Positions 1 through 9,146 of a stretch of 64,000 nt of DNA are shown one piece after another. This stretch comes from Mycobacterium sp. IS-1264 (GTDB taxonomy: Bacteria > Actinomycetota > Actinomycetes > Mycobacteriales > Mycobacteriaceae), in NCBI RefSeq assembly GCF_001954195.1, contig NZ_MBES01000046.1, positions 1-64,000 of the forward strand, in the 5' to 3' direction. Numbering within the stretch: the stretch's first letter is position 1; each line of letters begins with the position of its first letter. Position numbers and translations under genes: made by a program. The notes under the pieces were generated by a model. It made no database searches, was not told the origin of the DNA, and was given only the letters and a program-made list of their open reading frames with translations.

Positions 1-1404
1 GGCTTGACCGCAACCAGTATGACCGTTGGTACGGCCGCTTACTCAGCGCCCGAACAGTTAATGGGCAACCACATCGATGGACGGGCCGATCAGTACGCCC
101 TAGCCGCCACCGCGTATCACCTTCTCACTGGCACAACGCTTTTCCCTAGCGAAAATCCTGTCGCTATCATCAGTTCACACCTCACGAGCCCGCCCCCTAG
201 AATCAGCGTCATCCGACCCGAATTGGCGGCCCTCGACGAGGTCCTTGCACTGGCTTTGGCGAAAAATCCGGGTGACCGATTCGCTCGCTGCACGGACTTC
301 GCCGACGCGTTAGGTGAGCGCATCGACGCCCAAACGGGCGTTCGAGCCACTAACGCCGAGCTAACCCTGCCAGCGCGAGTTGGTTCGCCGGCCGCACAGC
401 GATCACCCGCCCGACGCGGGCAACGCCGTACCCGAAAGCGGAGTAGACGGCTCCGTGCCGCGCTAAGCGTTTGCGCGGTGCTGCTTATCGCCGGGGCGGC
501 AGCGATTGTGGTTCCCAAGATCAACTCCGCCGACGGCGGTCAGGTCGCAGAAGATGCTCGCCGAGACGCCCGCCTAGCGGCGCAGCGCTACTTAGAGGCG
601 CTGGCGCAAGGCCAAGCCTCGGCGGCGCTAGGCTTGGCCGCATCCCAGCCAAGCTCTACCCAGTTCCTCACTGATGCGGTTTTGCAACATCAGATCGCCG
701 GTGCGCCGATTACCGGCCTCATGGTGGACAGCGCAGACACCGACGGCGCGGCACCTCCCGACGCCCAACGGGTAATCATTGCAGCACAATTCGGCGATAC
801 TTTGTCACAAGCGAGCGTTTGGTTACGCAAGAAAGCGGACCAATGGCGCCTGGATAACTCAACTGCCTCCGTGCCGCTAGGACCCGCGGGTGTGCAGAAC
901 GAGTCGTTGAAAGCCGTTGCGGTCTGGGGTGTACCAACCAACGGAGTAAACCCGATCACCGTTTTTCCTGGAATACTTCAGTTTTCGTCGTCCAACCGGC
1001 TCGTGGATATCACCTCACCGCCCGTACCGGTGCTGCTTGATTCCCTGACCCCTGACGCGCCCGCTCCCACGGTACGGCTCACCGCGACCCTTAATGACGC
1101 AGGCCGGCAAAGCCTCAATGCCGCGATGGAGGCCCGAGTACGGCGTTGCTATGCCGGTGGACCTCCGGACCCGAATTGTCCGCATCAACGCGACTGGAGC
1201 CCCATGCCCGCTAGGCCGATATCGCCGACACCCGGCCGCTTTACCAACATGGCCTACAACTTCGATCCCTTGACTATGCAGGTTCACGTGACCGGAACAG
1301 GTTTCTGGACCTCCCAAACCCCTGACGACACCAAAAACTCCTTCAATTCCATCTGGGATGTCAGCAAGGACCCCCCTGTCTTTGTGCGCGGAGGCGCGGA
1401 GTGA
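1..1404 (+). CDS. Serine/threonine protein kinase, C-terminal part (5' end outside window)
   Basis: The reading frame is open from the window edge, so the start and the N-lobe of the kinase are missing. The first visible residues are the activation segment followed by a GTAAYSAPEQLMG motif (the APE motif of Hanks-type kinases), then a C-lobe to about visible residue 110. A basic Arg-rich linker leads to one membrane segment at about residues 150-172. An outside domain of about 290 residues follows, with a nearby Cys pair (CYAGGPPDPNC), possibly a disulfide. This matches the topology of mycobacterial receptor kinases (PknD, PknJ and others), but there are no PASTA repeats. The substrate and the sensed signal are unknown. 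It converges on the PPE gene with 32 nt between the stop codons. Confidence 0.85.
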   Translation, partial: GLTATSMTVGTAAYSAPEQLMGNHIDGRADQYALAATAYHLLTGTTLFPSENPVAIISSHLTSPPPRISVIRPELAALDEVLALALAKNPGDRFARCTDFADALGERIDAQTGVRATNAELTLPARVGSPAAQRSPARRGQRRTRKRSRRLRAALSVCAVLLIAGAAAIVVPKINSADGGQVAEDARRDARLAAQRYLEALAQGQASAALGLAASQPSSTQFLTDAVLQHQIAGAPITGLMVDSADTDGAAPPDAQRVIIAAQFGDTLSQASVWLRKKADQWRLDNSTASVPLGPAGVQNESLKAVAVWGVPTNGVNPITVFPGILQFSSSNRLVDITSPPVPVLLDSLTPDAPAPTVRLTATLNDAGRQSLNAAMEARVRRCYAGGPPDPNCPHQRDWSPMPARPISPTPGRFTNMAYNFDPLTMQVHVTGTGFWTSQTPDDTKNSFNSIWDVSKDPPVFVRGGAE

Positions 1405-1436
1405 TGCCGGCCCGGCGCGGTCGCTGAGTAGGTGAA

Positions 1437-2654
1437 CTACGCGTCCTGCGGATCGGTCCGGTCGCCGCCGACCACGACGCGGGCTCGCGTCACGGCGGCT
1501 TCCTTGTCCGATTCGCCTCCGGCACCACGGGCCAGCATGCCAGCCGGCGACATCGGCATCGCGCTACCGCCCATCCCGGTTGAGGCGGTGGGACCGCGCA
1601 CATCGGCGGCGTTCAGCACGCCCGCACGCAAGCTGGTCGGCCTGCCTCCGGTCTCCGGCTCGAAACTGCTCGTGGGCCGCGTGTAGCTGGTGAGTGCGGC
1701 ACCCGGGAGCCCGCCGACTCCACTGCCGATGCCGCCCACGCCCGCGGCGCCAGCCCCGCCCGCGCCGCCGGCACCGGCCAGCACGGGTTCCGCAAGCGCA
1801 CCGGCCGAAGCGGCATTCGGCGCCCCAGCCGCCGAGAACAGCCCCGTCATCGATGACATGAGCCCCTGCGGCATGCTGCCGAAGCTTTGAACCGCCTCCA
1901 TCGGCGCTTTGAACGCATCCTGCAGCGGCTGCATCAACCCGGACACCATCGACATGGGCTGCTGCATGAGCGAACTCATCGAGCTGCCCGCTTCGGCCGG
2001 CGCCGAGCCCGCCTGCCCCGCGGTCTGACCGGTCTGATTCGCTGCCTGTACAGCGTCGTTCATACCGGTCTGCGCCGCCGCTTGGGCGACCGACTCGGCC
2101 GCCGCCGCCGGGGCGGCCGGCGACGCCCCCATTGGCGCGAGGGGCGGCGGGACGGCCAATGCGGCGGTCAACACGCTCAGCGCAGCGGAATACGCCCAGC
2201 CCACGCTCGAATTGTGCGGCCAGTGATGCCCGTGATACTCCGCGTTTCGTTCGAGGATTCCCGGAGTGTTCTGGCCGAAAAAGTTCGTGGCGGTCAACAC
2301 CTCTGTTTCCCTGCGGTTGGTTATCGGTATCACCGACGGGATCACCGAGGACCGGGCGATCGTAAAGGCCTCCACGGCGGACTGCGTGATGCCGATCTTG
2401 TGCGCCGTCCAGCCCACGAGTGTGTGCAATCCGGCGTTGAGCCCGGTGTTCGTCACCAACGAGGCAAGGGCGCCGACACCCTGCCAGCTCGCGGCCGTGG
2501 CCATCGCGTTGACAGTGGAAAGGCCTGCGGCGAGTTCTTTGTTTGTGGTCTCGGTGAGCCAGACCGCGTTGTTGGCGACCACCGACGCCGGGTTGCCCGC
2601 CTCGAAGATCAGCGCCACCAGCTCGGGAGGGCCGTTGAACCTAGGGTCGGCCAT
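1437..2654 (-). CDS. PPE family protein, ESX-associated (PPE68/PPE69-like)
   Basis: A 405-residue PPE protein. The N-terminal PPE domain has GPPE at residues 8-11, the helical-hairpin WxG motif (W57-Q-G59) and NFFGQN at about 124-129, the counterpart of the NFFGIN motif. The C-terminal half is rich in Gly, Ala, Pro and Met, and its tail resembles that of PPE68, the PPE encoded within ESX-1. The gene starts 9 nt after the PE stop, and the two products most likely form a PE-PPE heterodimer secreted by an ESX machine. In known ESX loci the eccC-PE-PPE order is followed by an esxB/esxA pair. Here the next gene is an oppositely oriented kinase, so the Esx pair is missing. Confidence 0.9.
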   Translation of the reverse strand: MADPRFNGPPELVALIFEAGNPASVVANNAVWLTETTNKELAAGLSTVNAMATAASWQGVGALASLVTNTGLNAGLHTLVGWTAHKIGITQSAVEAFTIARSSVIPSVIPITNRRETEVLTATNFFGQNTPGILERNAEYHGHHWPHNSSVGWAYSAALSVLTAALAVPPPLAPMGASPAAPAAAAESVAQAAAQTGMNDAVQAANQTGQTAGQAGSAPAEAGSSMSSLMQQPMSMVSGLMQPLQDAFKAPMEAVQSFGSMPQGLMSSMTGLFSAAGAPNAASAGALAEPVLAGAGGAGGAGAAGVGGIGSGVGGLPGAALTSYTRPTSSFEPETGGRPTSLRAGVLNAADVRGPTASTGMGGSAMPMSPAGMLARGAGGESDKEAAVTRARVVVGGDRTDPQDA

Positions 2655-2663
2655 ATTGGCTGT

Positions 2664-2963
2664 TTAGAGCTGTAGCGCGTCGATCGCGTCAACCGCGGGG
2701 CCGACGGCGCCAGCCAGGCCTTGCGCGCCTGAGAAACCGGCCCGCTGCGCGACATGCTCGCCCGCGGTGGTCAGGTAGGCCGCGCCGGCGGCGTTGAGCG
2801 CCGCCGCGAACTCCGCGGAATCGGCATCCGGGGCCATCGGCGTCACCCCGGTGAGCGCGGCAGCGCCGGCAGCGGTCGTGGCAGCCATCTCCTCGCTGAT
2901 GCCGGCCTCCGCCGCCGACGACAAGTTGACGGCACCCGGAACCATTTCATACAGTCCGCTCAT
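2664..2963 (-). CDS. PE family protein (PE35-like), ESX-associated
   Basis: A 99-residue PE protein, the usual length of a PE domain without extension. It should fold as a two-helix hairpin that pairs with the downstream PPE protein. A strong GGAGG ribosome-binding site lies 8 nt before the ATG. The general ESX secretion signal YxxxD/E expected near the C-terminus appears as VDAID, so the Tyr position is Val. A 194-nt gap separates it from eccC, more than between other genes of the run, so PE-PPE may have its own promoter. Its position directly after eccC matches PE35, PE36 and PE5 in ESX-1, ESX-2 and ESX-3. Confidence 0.85.
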   Translation of the reverse strand: MSGLYEMVPGAVNLSSAAEAGISEEMAATTAAGAAALTGVTPMAPDADSAEFAAALNAAGAAYLTTAGEHVAQRAGFSGAQGLAGAVGPAVDAIDALQL

Positions 2964-2999
2964 TTTTTTGCCTCCGTGCTCTCATTGCCCGGTTCACCC

Positions 3000-3019
3000 G
3001 TAGGGGTCATACCCCCTAC
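3000..3019. promoter_or_regulatory. Inverted repeat in the PE 5' leader
   Basis: A perfect 7-bp inverted repeat, GTAGGGG and CCCCTAC separated by 6 nt, lies 37-56 nt upstream of the PE start codon in the eccC-PE gap. It could be an operator or a leader hairpin. It lacks a U-tract, so it is not an obvious intrinsic terminator. I cannot assign a regulator. Confidence 0.35.
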
Positions 3020-3157
3020 GTTCGAGCTTCCCACCAGGTAAGTTGTGTCCGCTGAAAATCGGCGGAATTGCCTGATTCTAAGGTGGCCGCAGGTGGGTGT
3101 CGACTCACCCTCGCTACGGCATTTACTGGAGCGACCGACCGCCCCGTTCGGATCACG

Positions 3158-6100
3158 CTATTCCGGGACTCCTACCAGCACTCCCTCCATCGCCCCGTCC
3201 GTCGTGACCAGCAGGCCACGTCCGGGGGGAAGTTGCTGGGCGCTGACCCGGCCGAACACTTTGACCGCCGCCGGATCGTTGTCCATGAACAAGGTGGGTG
3301 CTCGCGAACTGGTCAGCTTCTGCAGGAACGGATTGGTCACCGAGATCCCGGCCCAGTTGCCTGGCAGGCGCGAGGCGATCACGTGCAGCCCGATCTCCCG
3401 GCTGCGCTCGATCAATCCCCACAAGGGCGCCGTCGCCGCGTTCTTTCCGATGATTCCGTGCGGACGCAGCTCCTGCTCGTCGTCGATCAGGACGAAGTGG
3501 TGCGGACCCTCCCACGTGCTGCGGCTGAGCAACTCCTCCTGGCTCAGACCCGACGGAGGCAGGCGATCGCGCATGATCGCGGCCAACCCCTCTATCACCT
3601 CGTCGACGTCCTCAGCCGTGTAGGCATAGGCGCGCACGTGCGGGCCGCGGATCTTGCCGATGAGCGACGTCTTGGGATCGATGATGGTGATCTGTGCCTG
3701 CTCGGGATCGAACCGGCTCATGATCGCCTGGCCGAACGCCGCCAACGTGGTGGTCTTCCCGCACAGCTGCCGGCCCAAGACGAGCATGTTCGGCACCGTT
3801 CGCGCCGGCAAAACCACTGGCTGCAAAGCGCTTTCGCCGATCGCGAAGGGGATGTTGAGCGGATCGGCCGCCTCGGCGGTACCCGCGAACGCGCCGATAA
3901 TCTGGCCGAGCTCAACCCGCTCCGGAAGTCGCGCCAACCTCTCCAGCCTGCCCGCACCCGTCACTTCGGCAATGACCGCGCCCATCGCGCGCGTCGCAAT
4001 TCGCTCGCCGGTGGCCGACGTGAGTTCCGGCATCCCGACGAGCAACTCGTGTCCCTGCCGGGTGACGCCGAAGCCGGGCCGGTCCAGGGTGTTGCGGGCC
4101 GCCTTCCTGCGCTCGAAGCCCTCGCCCATCTGCGTCTCGTCGGGGTTGCTCAACCGCAGCTGGATCCGCGCGTTCGACACGTTGACCAGCCCCTGCTTTT
4201 GCCCCACCAGCCACGCCGTGGCGCTGGTCATGACGTGGACGCCGTAGGACAGGCCCTGGCGAGCGATCGCGATGAGACGGTCGCCGATTGAGGGATCCTT
4301 CTCGTAGAGGTCGCTGAAGTTGTCGACGACTAGGAACACATCGCCGAACTTGTCGTCCGGATCGGTGCCGGCTCCCGCCGCGTCCGTGCCGAATCGTCGC
4401 TCCCGAAATTCGGAGATGTCGATTTGGTACTGCTTGAACGACGCCTCGCGGGCCAGGATCAATCCCTCGATCGAAGCGATGGTCCGCGACACGCCCTCGG
4501 TGTCCGTCTGACTGACGACAGACGCCACGTGCGGCAGGTCTTCGACCGGGTAAAGCGACGCCCCGATGCCGAAGAACGTGACCCGTTCGGGCCGATACAT
4601 CAGCGCCGCCGAGGCCATCAACGTCATCAGCGTGGTGGACTTGCCGCGCTGAGCCGTCGCGACCACCATGACGTTGTCCATCTCGGCGTCGATGACGTGG
4701 ACCCGTTGATCGTGCTCTTCGGGAATGTCCACAATGCCGACCGGGAACACCAGTCCGGGGTTCTCGCCGTAGTCGACATGCCATGGCTTACCGCGCCAGC
4801 GCGCCACGAGCGCATCGATTGGCTCACTGACTTCCAAAGGCGGAAGCCAGATTTGGTGCGGCGGACGTGCCGGGTGGGAGGTCAGCGACTCCCGGATGAT
4901 GTCGACGAGCTTCTTCTTGCGGAATCCGTCGGCGTGGAAAAGGAACTCGTCGGGCTCCTCGGGCTCGTCGGCGACGGCTAGTGCTGCGCTGTCCGCCTCG
5001 CTGAGCGGCTGGTACGCCCAGGTAAGGGCACGCGGTTGGGAAAAGCTAACGTCCACAGTCTTGTTCACGTTGACCACCCGCTTGGGCACCACGAATGGTG
5101 CCGACACGTAGAAGCACCGGAACTGCTCCAGGTCGCGTGGTCCTACCTTGAGCAGGGCGTACCCGTTTTCTTTCGACGGAAGATGCAGCGCCGCGTCGCT
5201 ACCGATCACGTCACGGGAATCTTCCGCGGTCTCGGCGCGCAGCGCTACACGGAAGGCGATGTTGCTCTTGGCTTTACTCAGCGACGACAGATCCAATCGC
5301 TGACCGCCGAGCGTGAAGAAGACGTTACAGCCGCGGCCCTCCTGGCCGATGTGGATGACCAGATCGATCCACTCGGGATGATGAATGAACAACTCGAGGT
5401 ACTCATCGATGATCACCAACAGGATCGGGACCGGCTCGAGGTCCCGGCCGGCGAGCCGCATCTCCTCGTACTCGTTGGCGTCACGCGCACCGGCTTCCTT
5501 GAAAAGCCGGTAACGCCTTGCGATTTCGCCGTTGATCGCCTTGCGCATCCGCTCGGCCAGGTGACGGTCATCCTTGCCGAGGTTGGACAACGAGCCCGCC
5601 ACGTGCGGAAAGCCCTGCAGGTCCTGGGCCGCCGACTCGAACTTCATGTCGACGAAGATCACGATGAACGTTTCCGGCGAATGCGTCAGCGCAATCCCGC
5701 TGCACAGGGACAGGAAGTACTCCGACTTCCCCGAGCCTGACGTTCCGATCACGACGGAGTGAAACCCGAAGCCACCAAAGTCCTTGGCGCGCAGGATGAC
5801 ATATTGCAGCTCGCCGCCCTGCTTGACACCGACGGGCACCATCGCCCACTTGTGGTCGCCGCGGCCACGGCTCTCGGCCCACAGCCTGTCGACGTCCAAC
5901 TCGCGCGGATCGCTGATGCCCAGCGCCCGCAGCAATTCGCCGCCCTGGCTGTCGGTCTCCGACAATTCCCCGGCGGTCATTGGAGACCAGCGGGCGAGCG
6001 CGCGTGCGTACCGATTGGCGGTGCTCTCCGCGAGCATGTCCGCGACCGCATAGAAGGTGCCGCGGTGCGTGAGCCTGCCCTCGTGCAGCCCGAAACGTTC

Positions 6101-7240
6101 GCTGTCGTCAGTGAACCCGACGCCGACGCCCGGCCGCGTCGCCAGCCGCAACACGGTGATGCCGGCCATGCCCTTCTGCCCGGTCACACCTTCCCACTGC
6201 TCGGGCGTGCCGACGTTGTCGTCGACGATCACCCAGTGTGGGCCTAGCGCGAGCCCAGGCGCCGACTCCATCGGCGACGGCATTGACGTGGGGCTGGTTC
6301 CGACCGGTGGCGCCCACGGGCCGCGGCCCTTGCGGTGCAGCTCGGAGTCGAGCGCCTCTTCCAGTTCGGTCGGTGACGCGAACACCAACCGGCGCAGCCC
6401 GCACGCGTCGAACATCTCATCGTGCTGGTTGTGGGGGAGCCACACAATCCACGACCACTGCTCGGGATGACGGGTGACGACCATCAGCTTGAGATCGTTC
6501 GGGCCGTGATAGACGGCCAGGGAGCACAGGATTGCGCGGGCAAAACTATGCAGTTCGCCCGGATCGTCGCCGATGAAGCTGAATCCGGGTTTCGCCCGCA
6601 GGCTCAGCACCTTGCCGATCCCGCGAATTTTGCTCTGCTCGAGGATGAAATCCCTTAGCGCGCCGCCGGTTACCGGTTCGAGCTCTTCCCCGACGGGCAC
6701 GTCCGGCCACTGCAGTGACACCGCCGATTCGCTGGCTTGCTGCACACCGATGCCCAGGCGGACGTCGAGGAAATCCGAGTCCGCTACGCGGCGTTCCCAC
6801 ATCCGTGGACCACCGATGACGGTGTCCAGTTTCTGCGGATCACCGTGCACGAAAAGTTGGCTGCGTCGCTGTTCCTGAGCGGCGCGCTGGACTTCCTCGC
6901 GGTCTTCGTCGAGTTGGCGTAGATAGCTGCGGCGCGCCTTTTCCTGTTCACCCCAACTGATTCGGCGACCGCGGCCGAAGCGCCCGCTGAACATCAGTGT
7001 CCCGAAGCCGACCAGACCGATCATCGGGAAGAACCCTGACTGCAACGATCGAATCCCCGAGGCGTACATCACCACGAGCGTGCCGATGATCCCAACCAGC
7101 AGGGCGGGCAGCGCGATCATCAGCAGGATGTTGCGCGGCTCCCGCTCGGGCAGCGCCAGCGGCGCGGCGACCGCGACCCGGACGGGCGGAACACTCGGTG
7201 GCGGCTTGCGCCTGCCCCGGACGAAACCCCGTTTGGACAT
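3158..7240 (-). CDS. eccC: Type VII secretion FtsK/SpoIIIE ATPase EccC (fused form)
   Basis: A 1360-residue ESX motor ATPase. Two membrane segments lie at about residues 38-62 and 70-84, followed by a DUF-type domain and three FtsK/SpoIIIE ATPase domains. The Walker A motifs are GTSGSGKS at about residue 500, TAQRGKST at about 865 and GRQLCGKTT at about 1160. The Walker B motifs are LLVIIDEY, FLVVDNF and FVLIDDE. The second has no acidic residue after the Asp, in line with the degenerate second and third domains of EccC proteins. EccCa and EccCb are one chain here, as in ESX-2 to ESX-5 and unlike ESX-1 of M. tuberculosis, which is split. It starts 3 nt after the eccB stop. Its role is to recruit and drive substrates such as PE/PPE through the inner-membrane pore. 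Confidence 0.95.
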   Translation of the reverse strand: MSKRGFVRGRRKPPPSVPPVRVAVAAPLALPEREPRNILLMIALPALLVGIIGTLVVMYASGIRSLQSGFFPMIGLVGFGTLMFSGRFGRGRRISWGEQEKARRSYLRQLDEDREEVQRAAQEQRRSQLFVHGDPQKLDTVIGGPRMWERRVADSDFLDVRLGIGVQQASESAVSLQWPDVPVGEELEPVTGGALRDFILEQSKIRGIGKVLSLRAKPGFSFIGDDPGELHSFARAILCSLAVYHGPNDLKLMVVTRHPEQWSWIVWLPHNQHDEMFDACGLRRLVFASPTELEEALDSELHRKGRGPWAPPVGTSPTSMPSPMESAPGLALGPHWVIVDDNVGTPEQWEGVTGQKGMAGITVLRLATRPGVGVGFTDDSERFGLHEGRLTHRGTFYAVADMLAESTANRYARALARWSPMTAGELSETDSQGGELLRALGISDPRELDVDRLWAESRGRGDHKWAMVPVGVKQGGELQYVILRAKDFGGFGFHSVVIGTSGSGKSEYFLSLCSGIALTHSPETFIVIFVDMKFESAAQDLQGFPHVAGSLSNLGKDDRHLAERMRKAINGEIARRYRLFKEAGARDANEYEEMRLAGRDLEPVPILLVIIDEYLELFIHHPEWIDLVIHIGQEGRGCNVFFTLGGQRLDLSSLSKAKSNIAFRVALRAETAEDSRDVIGSDAALHLPSKENGYALLKVGPRDLEQFRCFYVSAPFVVPKRVVNVNKTVDVSFSQPRALTWAYQPLSEADSAALAVADEPEEPDEFLFHADGFRKKKLVDIIRESLTSHPARPPHQIWLPPLEVSEPIDALVARWRGKPWHVDYGENPGLVFPVGIVDIPEEHDQRVHVIDAEMDNVMVVATAQRGKSTTLMTLMASAALMYRPERVTFFGIGASLYPVEDLPHVASVVSQTDTEGVSRTIASIEGLILAREASFKQYQIDISEFRERRFGTDAAGAGTDPDDKFGDVFLVVDNFSDLYEKDPSIGDRLIAIARQGLSYGVHVMTSATAWLVGQKQGLVNVSNARIQLRLSNPDETQMGEGFERRKAARNTLDRPGFGVTRQGHELLVGMPELTSATGERIATRAMGAVIAEVTGAGRLERLARLPERVELGQIIGAFAGTAEAADPLNIPFAIGESALQPVVLPARTVPNMLVLGRQLCGKTTTLAAFGQAIMSRFDPEQAQITIIDPKTSLIGKIRGPHVRAYAYTAEDVDEVIEGLAAIMRDRLPPSGLSQEELLSRSTWEGPHHFVLIDDEQELRPHGIIGKNAATAPLWGLIERSREIGLHVIASRLPGNWAGISVTNPFLQKLTSSRAPTLFMDNDPAAVKVFGRVSAQQLPPGRGLLVTTDGAMEGVLVGVPE

Positions 7241-7243
7241 TGC

Positions 7244-8746
7244 TTAACCCCCGCTTGCCTGATCGTTGGAATCGGGAATGGGCGCCACGGCTCCGCCTCC
7301 GGACACTGCATCGCGCGACACCAAGGCGGCATCGCGACTGATCGCCGGCCCGGGCGCGAACGTACGCACTATCGGCCAGGGCGCTTGCACGGCCAAGCGT
7401 GGATCCATCCCCAGTGCCTTCAGTGTCCGCTGATCCGATTGGATCCCGTACCGAACACCTTGCGGTGAAAGCCAGTACAGGCTTTCCCGGGTGTCGGAGG
7501 TGCTGACGCCGCTTGTCGTCGTGACGAAGTTTGCCGCGCCCGGCAGCATCAATGTCTGTTGTGCCTCAGGTGAATTGGGATCACGGTCGTCGCGGACCAG
7601 ATGCACAATTCGATCATCCATACCGATCGAGACCGGCAAACCCCGCCCGCTGAAGACGGTGATCCTGGCCTGCGGGTCGCCGGGCTGCTTCTCCCAGCCG
7701 ACGCATGTCACCGGATTGGCCGAGGTGTCGATGAATTCCATCTTTCCCGACGGGTAGTAGTCGACGTCGAGCACGTCGACCACCGGTATCTGGATCAGCT
7801 TGTCCGGTCCGATCAGGATCGGTGTCGTCGAACCCTCCGAATTGGCGGTCCGCAACAAGTCCGCGACGAAACTGGTGATCTTTTGGACGCCGGTCGGCAA
7901 CAGCACATAGAAGCCGTTGACGGTGCCGCTGGCGTCACGGGTTTCCAGGACGCTGCCCACCGGGGAACCAGGCAGCCACCGCGACGGTGTGCCCTGGCCC
8001 GGAATCGCCGGTAACACAAGGGGTTCCGTTGAGGGCATCGCATCGAAAAGCGCGTTCGAGATTTCGATCGGATACGTCACGCCGGGGTCAAGACCGAGGT
8101 TGAACGTCACCGATCGGTCGGTCGGGTCGATGCGGGACCGCTGGCCTCTCCAGATCACGTAGGTCGCGCCCTTGTGGGTCGCGAGGATGGCTTGCGTCGG
8201 GCCCATGGCCGCCGACCGCCCGAACGGCGCGAGCTGGCCGGCGATTGACGTCACCACCGGAGCGGTTCCGCTGCCTCGAGTGGCCGCGGTGTCGCACACC
8301 GACCAAGCAGATACGGCGCTCGCCGTGATGGGCAGGCTGTCCGGCGCGCCGGGAATGCCGATGATCGGGCCCGTCGGGTACTTCGCGATCTCGCTCGCCT
8401 TGACCCAGGTGGGCGCACTCGCGTTGCCGATCGCGAGCCGCGCGGACGTCAGATTGAGGGCGGGGTAGAGGCGTCCGTTGATCTTCGCGTAGACCGCGCC
8501 GGTGTCACGGTCGCCGATGATGGCGGACTGGCCAACCAAACCCGCGGGCTTCATGACATGAAGGAGCGCCATCCAGCCGAGGCCGATGAGGACGAGCACG
8601 ATCGACAGCGCCACCGCCGCTTGCTGTTTGCGATCGTCGTGCTTCATCCGCACTGAGAACCTGGTGATCGCGGCACGCAATCGCCGGTTGTAAAACAGGT
8701 GCCCCGAATTCTGGTCCCGGTTGGACAGATTGAGTGGCACGGTCAT
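7244..8746 (-). CDS. eccB: Type VII secretion system core protein EccB
   Basis: A 500-residue EccB protein, the usual length for the family. It has a short basic cytoplasmic N-terminus, one membrane helix at about residues 43-65, and a large periplasmic domain. Two Cys in WSVCDTA and VTCVGWEK contexts match the positions of the conserved EccB disulfide. EccB is a core subunit of the ESX inner-membrane complex (EccB, C, D, E). An AAAGGAG Shine-Dalgarno sequence precedes the ATG. Neither EccD nor EccE is encoded in the window, so this copy either works with subunits from another ESX locus or belongs to an incomplete system. Confidence 0.95.
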   Translation of the reverse strand: MTVPLNLSNRDQNSGHLFYNRRLRAAITRFSVRMKHDDRKQQAAVALSIVLVLIGLGWMALLHVMKPAGLVGQSAIIGDRDTGAVYAKINGRLYPALNLTSARLAIGNASAPTWVKASEIAKYPTGPIIGIPGAPDSLPITASAVSAWSVCDTAATRGSGTAPVVTSIAGQLAPFGRSAAMGPTQAILATHKGATYVIWRGQRSRIDPTDRSVTFNLGLDPGVTYPIEISNALFDAMPSTEPLVLPAIPGQGTPSRWLPGSPVGSVLETRDASGTVNGFYVLLPTGVQKITSFVADLLRTANSEGSTTPILIGPDKLIQIPVVDVLDVDYYPSGKMEFIDTSANPVTCVGWEKQPGDPQARITVFSGRGLPVSIGMDDRIVHLVRDDRDPNSPEAQQTLMLPGAANFVTTTSGVSTSDTRESLYWLSPQGVRYGIQSDQRTLKALGMDPRLAVQAPWPIVRTFAPGPAISRDAALVSRDAVSGGGAVAPIPDSNDQASGG

Positions 8747-8791
8747 TCTCCTTTCGGCCGTCGACGCGGATCTGCTGCGTCGACACCGACG

Positions 8792-9145
8792 TCACTGCAA
8801 CTGGCCCCCATATCTTTCCCGGTTCTCGGTTTCCGCCTCTTCGCGGAGAGCCGCGATCGCGAGGTTCAACCTGTCGGCCAATTCTCCGTGGGCGTAGCCG
8901 GTCATCACGCCCGGATGCAGAGTCAACTCGAGCAATCGGCCGTCGGAGTTTGCAACGGCGCGGATATCGCCCAAGTCCACGCTGTACGTGACTGTCTCGG
9001 CCTGCGCGACAAGCGCTTCCCACTTGTCGGCAGCCTCGCTCAGGTCACGCAAAACCGATTCGACGAGATCCTTGTCGCTCAGATTCGCGCGACTGCCCGA
9101 TCCCGACACGTTGACAGTATCGTCGACCCCTCCAACCAGCGTCAA
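8792..9145 (-). CDS. YbaB/EbfC-like protein, ESX-associated (Rv0030/EspL type)
   Basis: A 117-residue protein. Its central region has alternating strands and a terminal helix rich in Glu and Arg, as in the YbaB/EbfC fold. That fold also occurs in EspL of the ESX-1 locus. By order and size it corresponds to M. tuberculosis Rv0030. It begins directly after the stop of the upstream acidic protein gene and precedes eccB by 45 nt, so it is probably co-transcribed with both. YbaB proteins bind DNA as dimers, but EspL-type members act in ESX secretion. I cannot tell which role applies here. Confidence 0.65.
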   Translation of the reverse strand: MTLVGGVDDTVNVSGSGSRANLSDKDLVESVLRDLSEAADKWEALVAQAETVTYSVDLGDIRAVANSDGRLLELTLHPGVMTGYAHGELADRLNLAIAALREEAETENRERYGGQLQ

Positions 9146-9146
9146 T

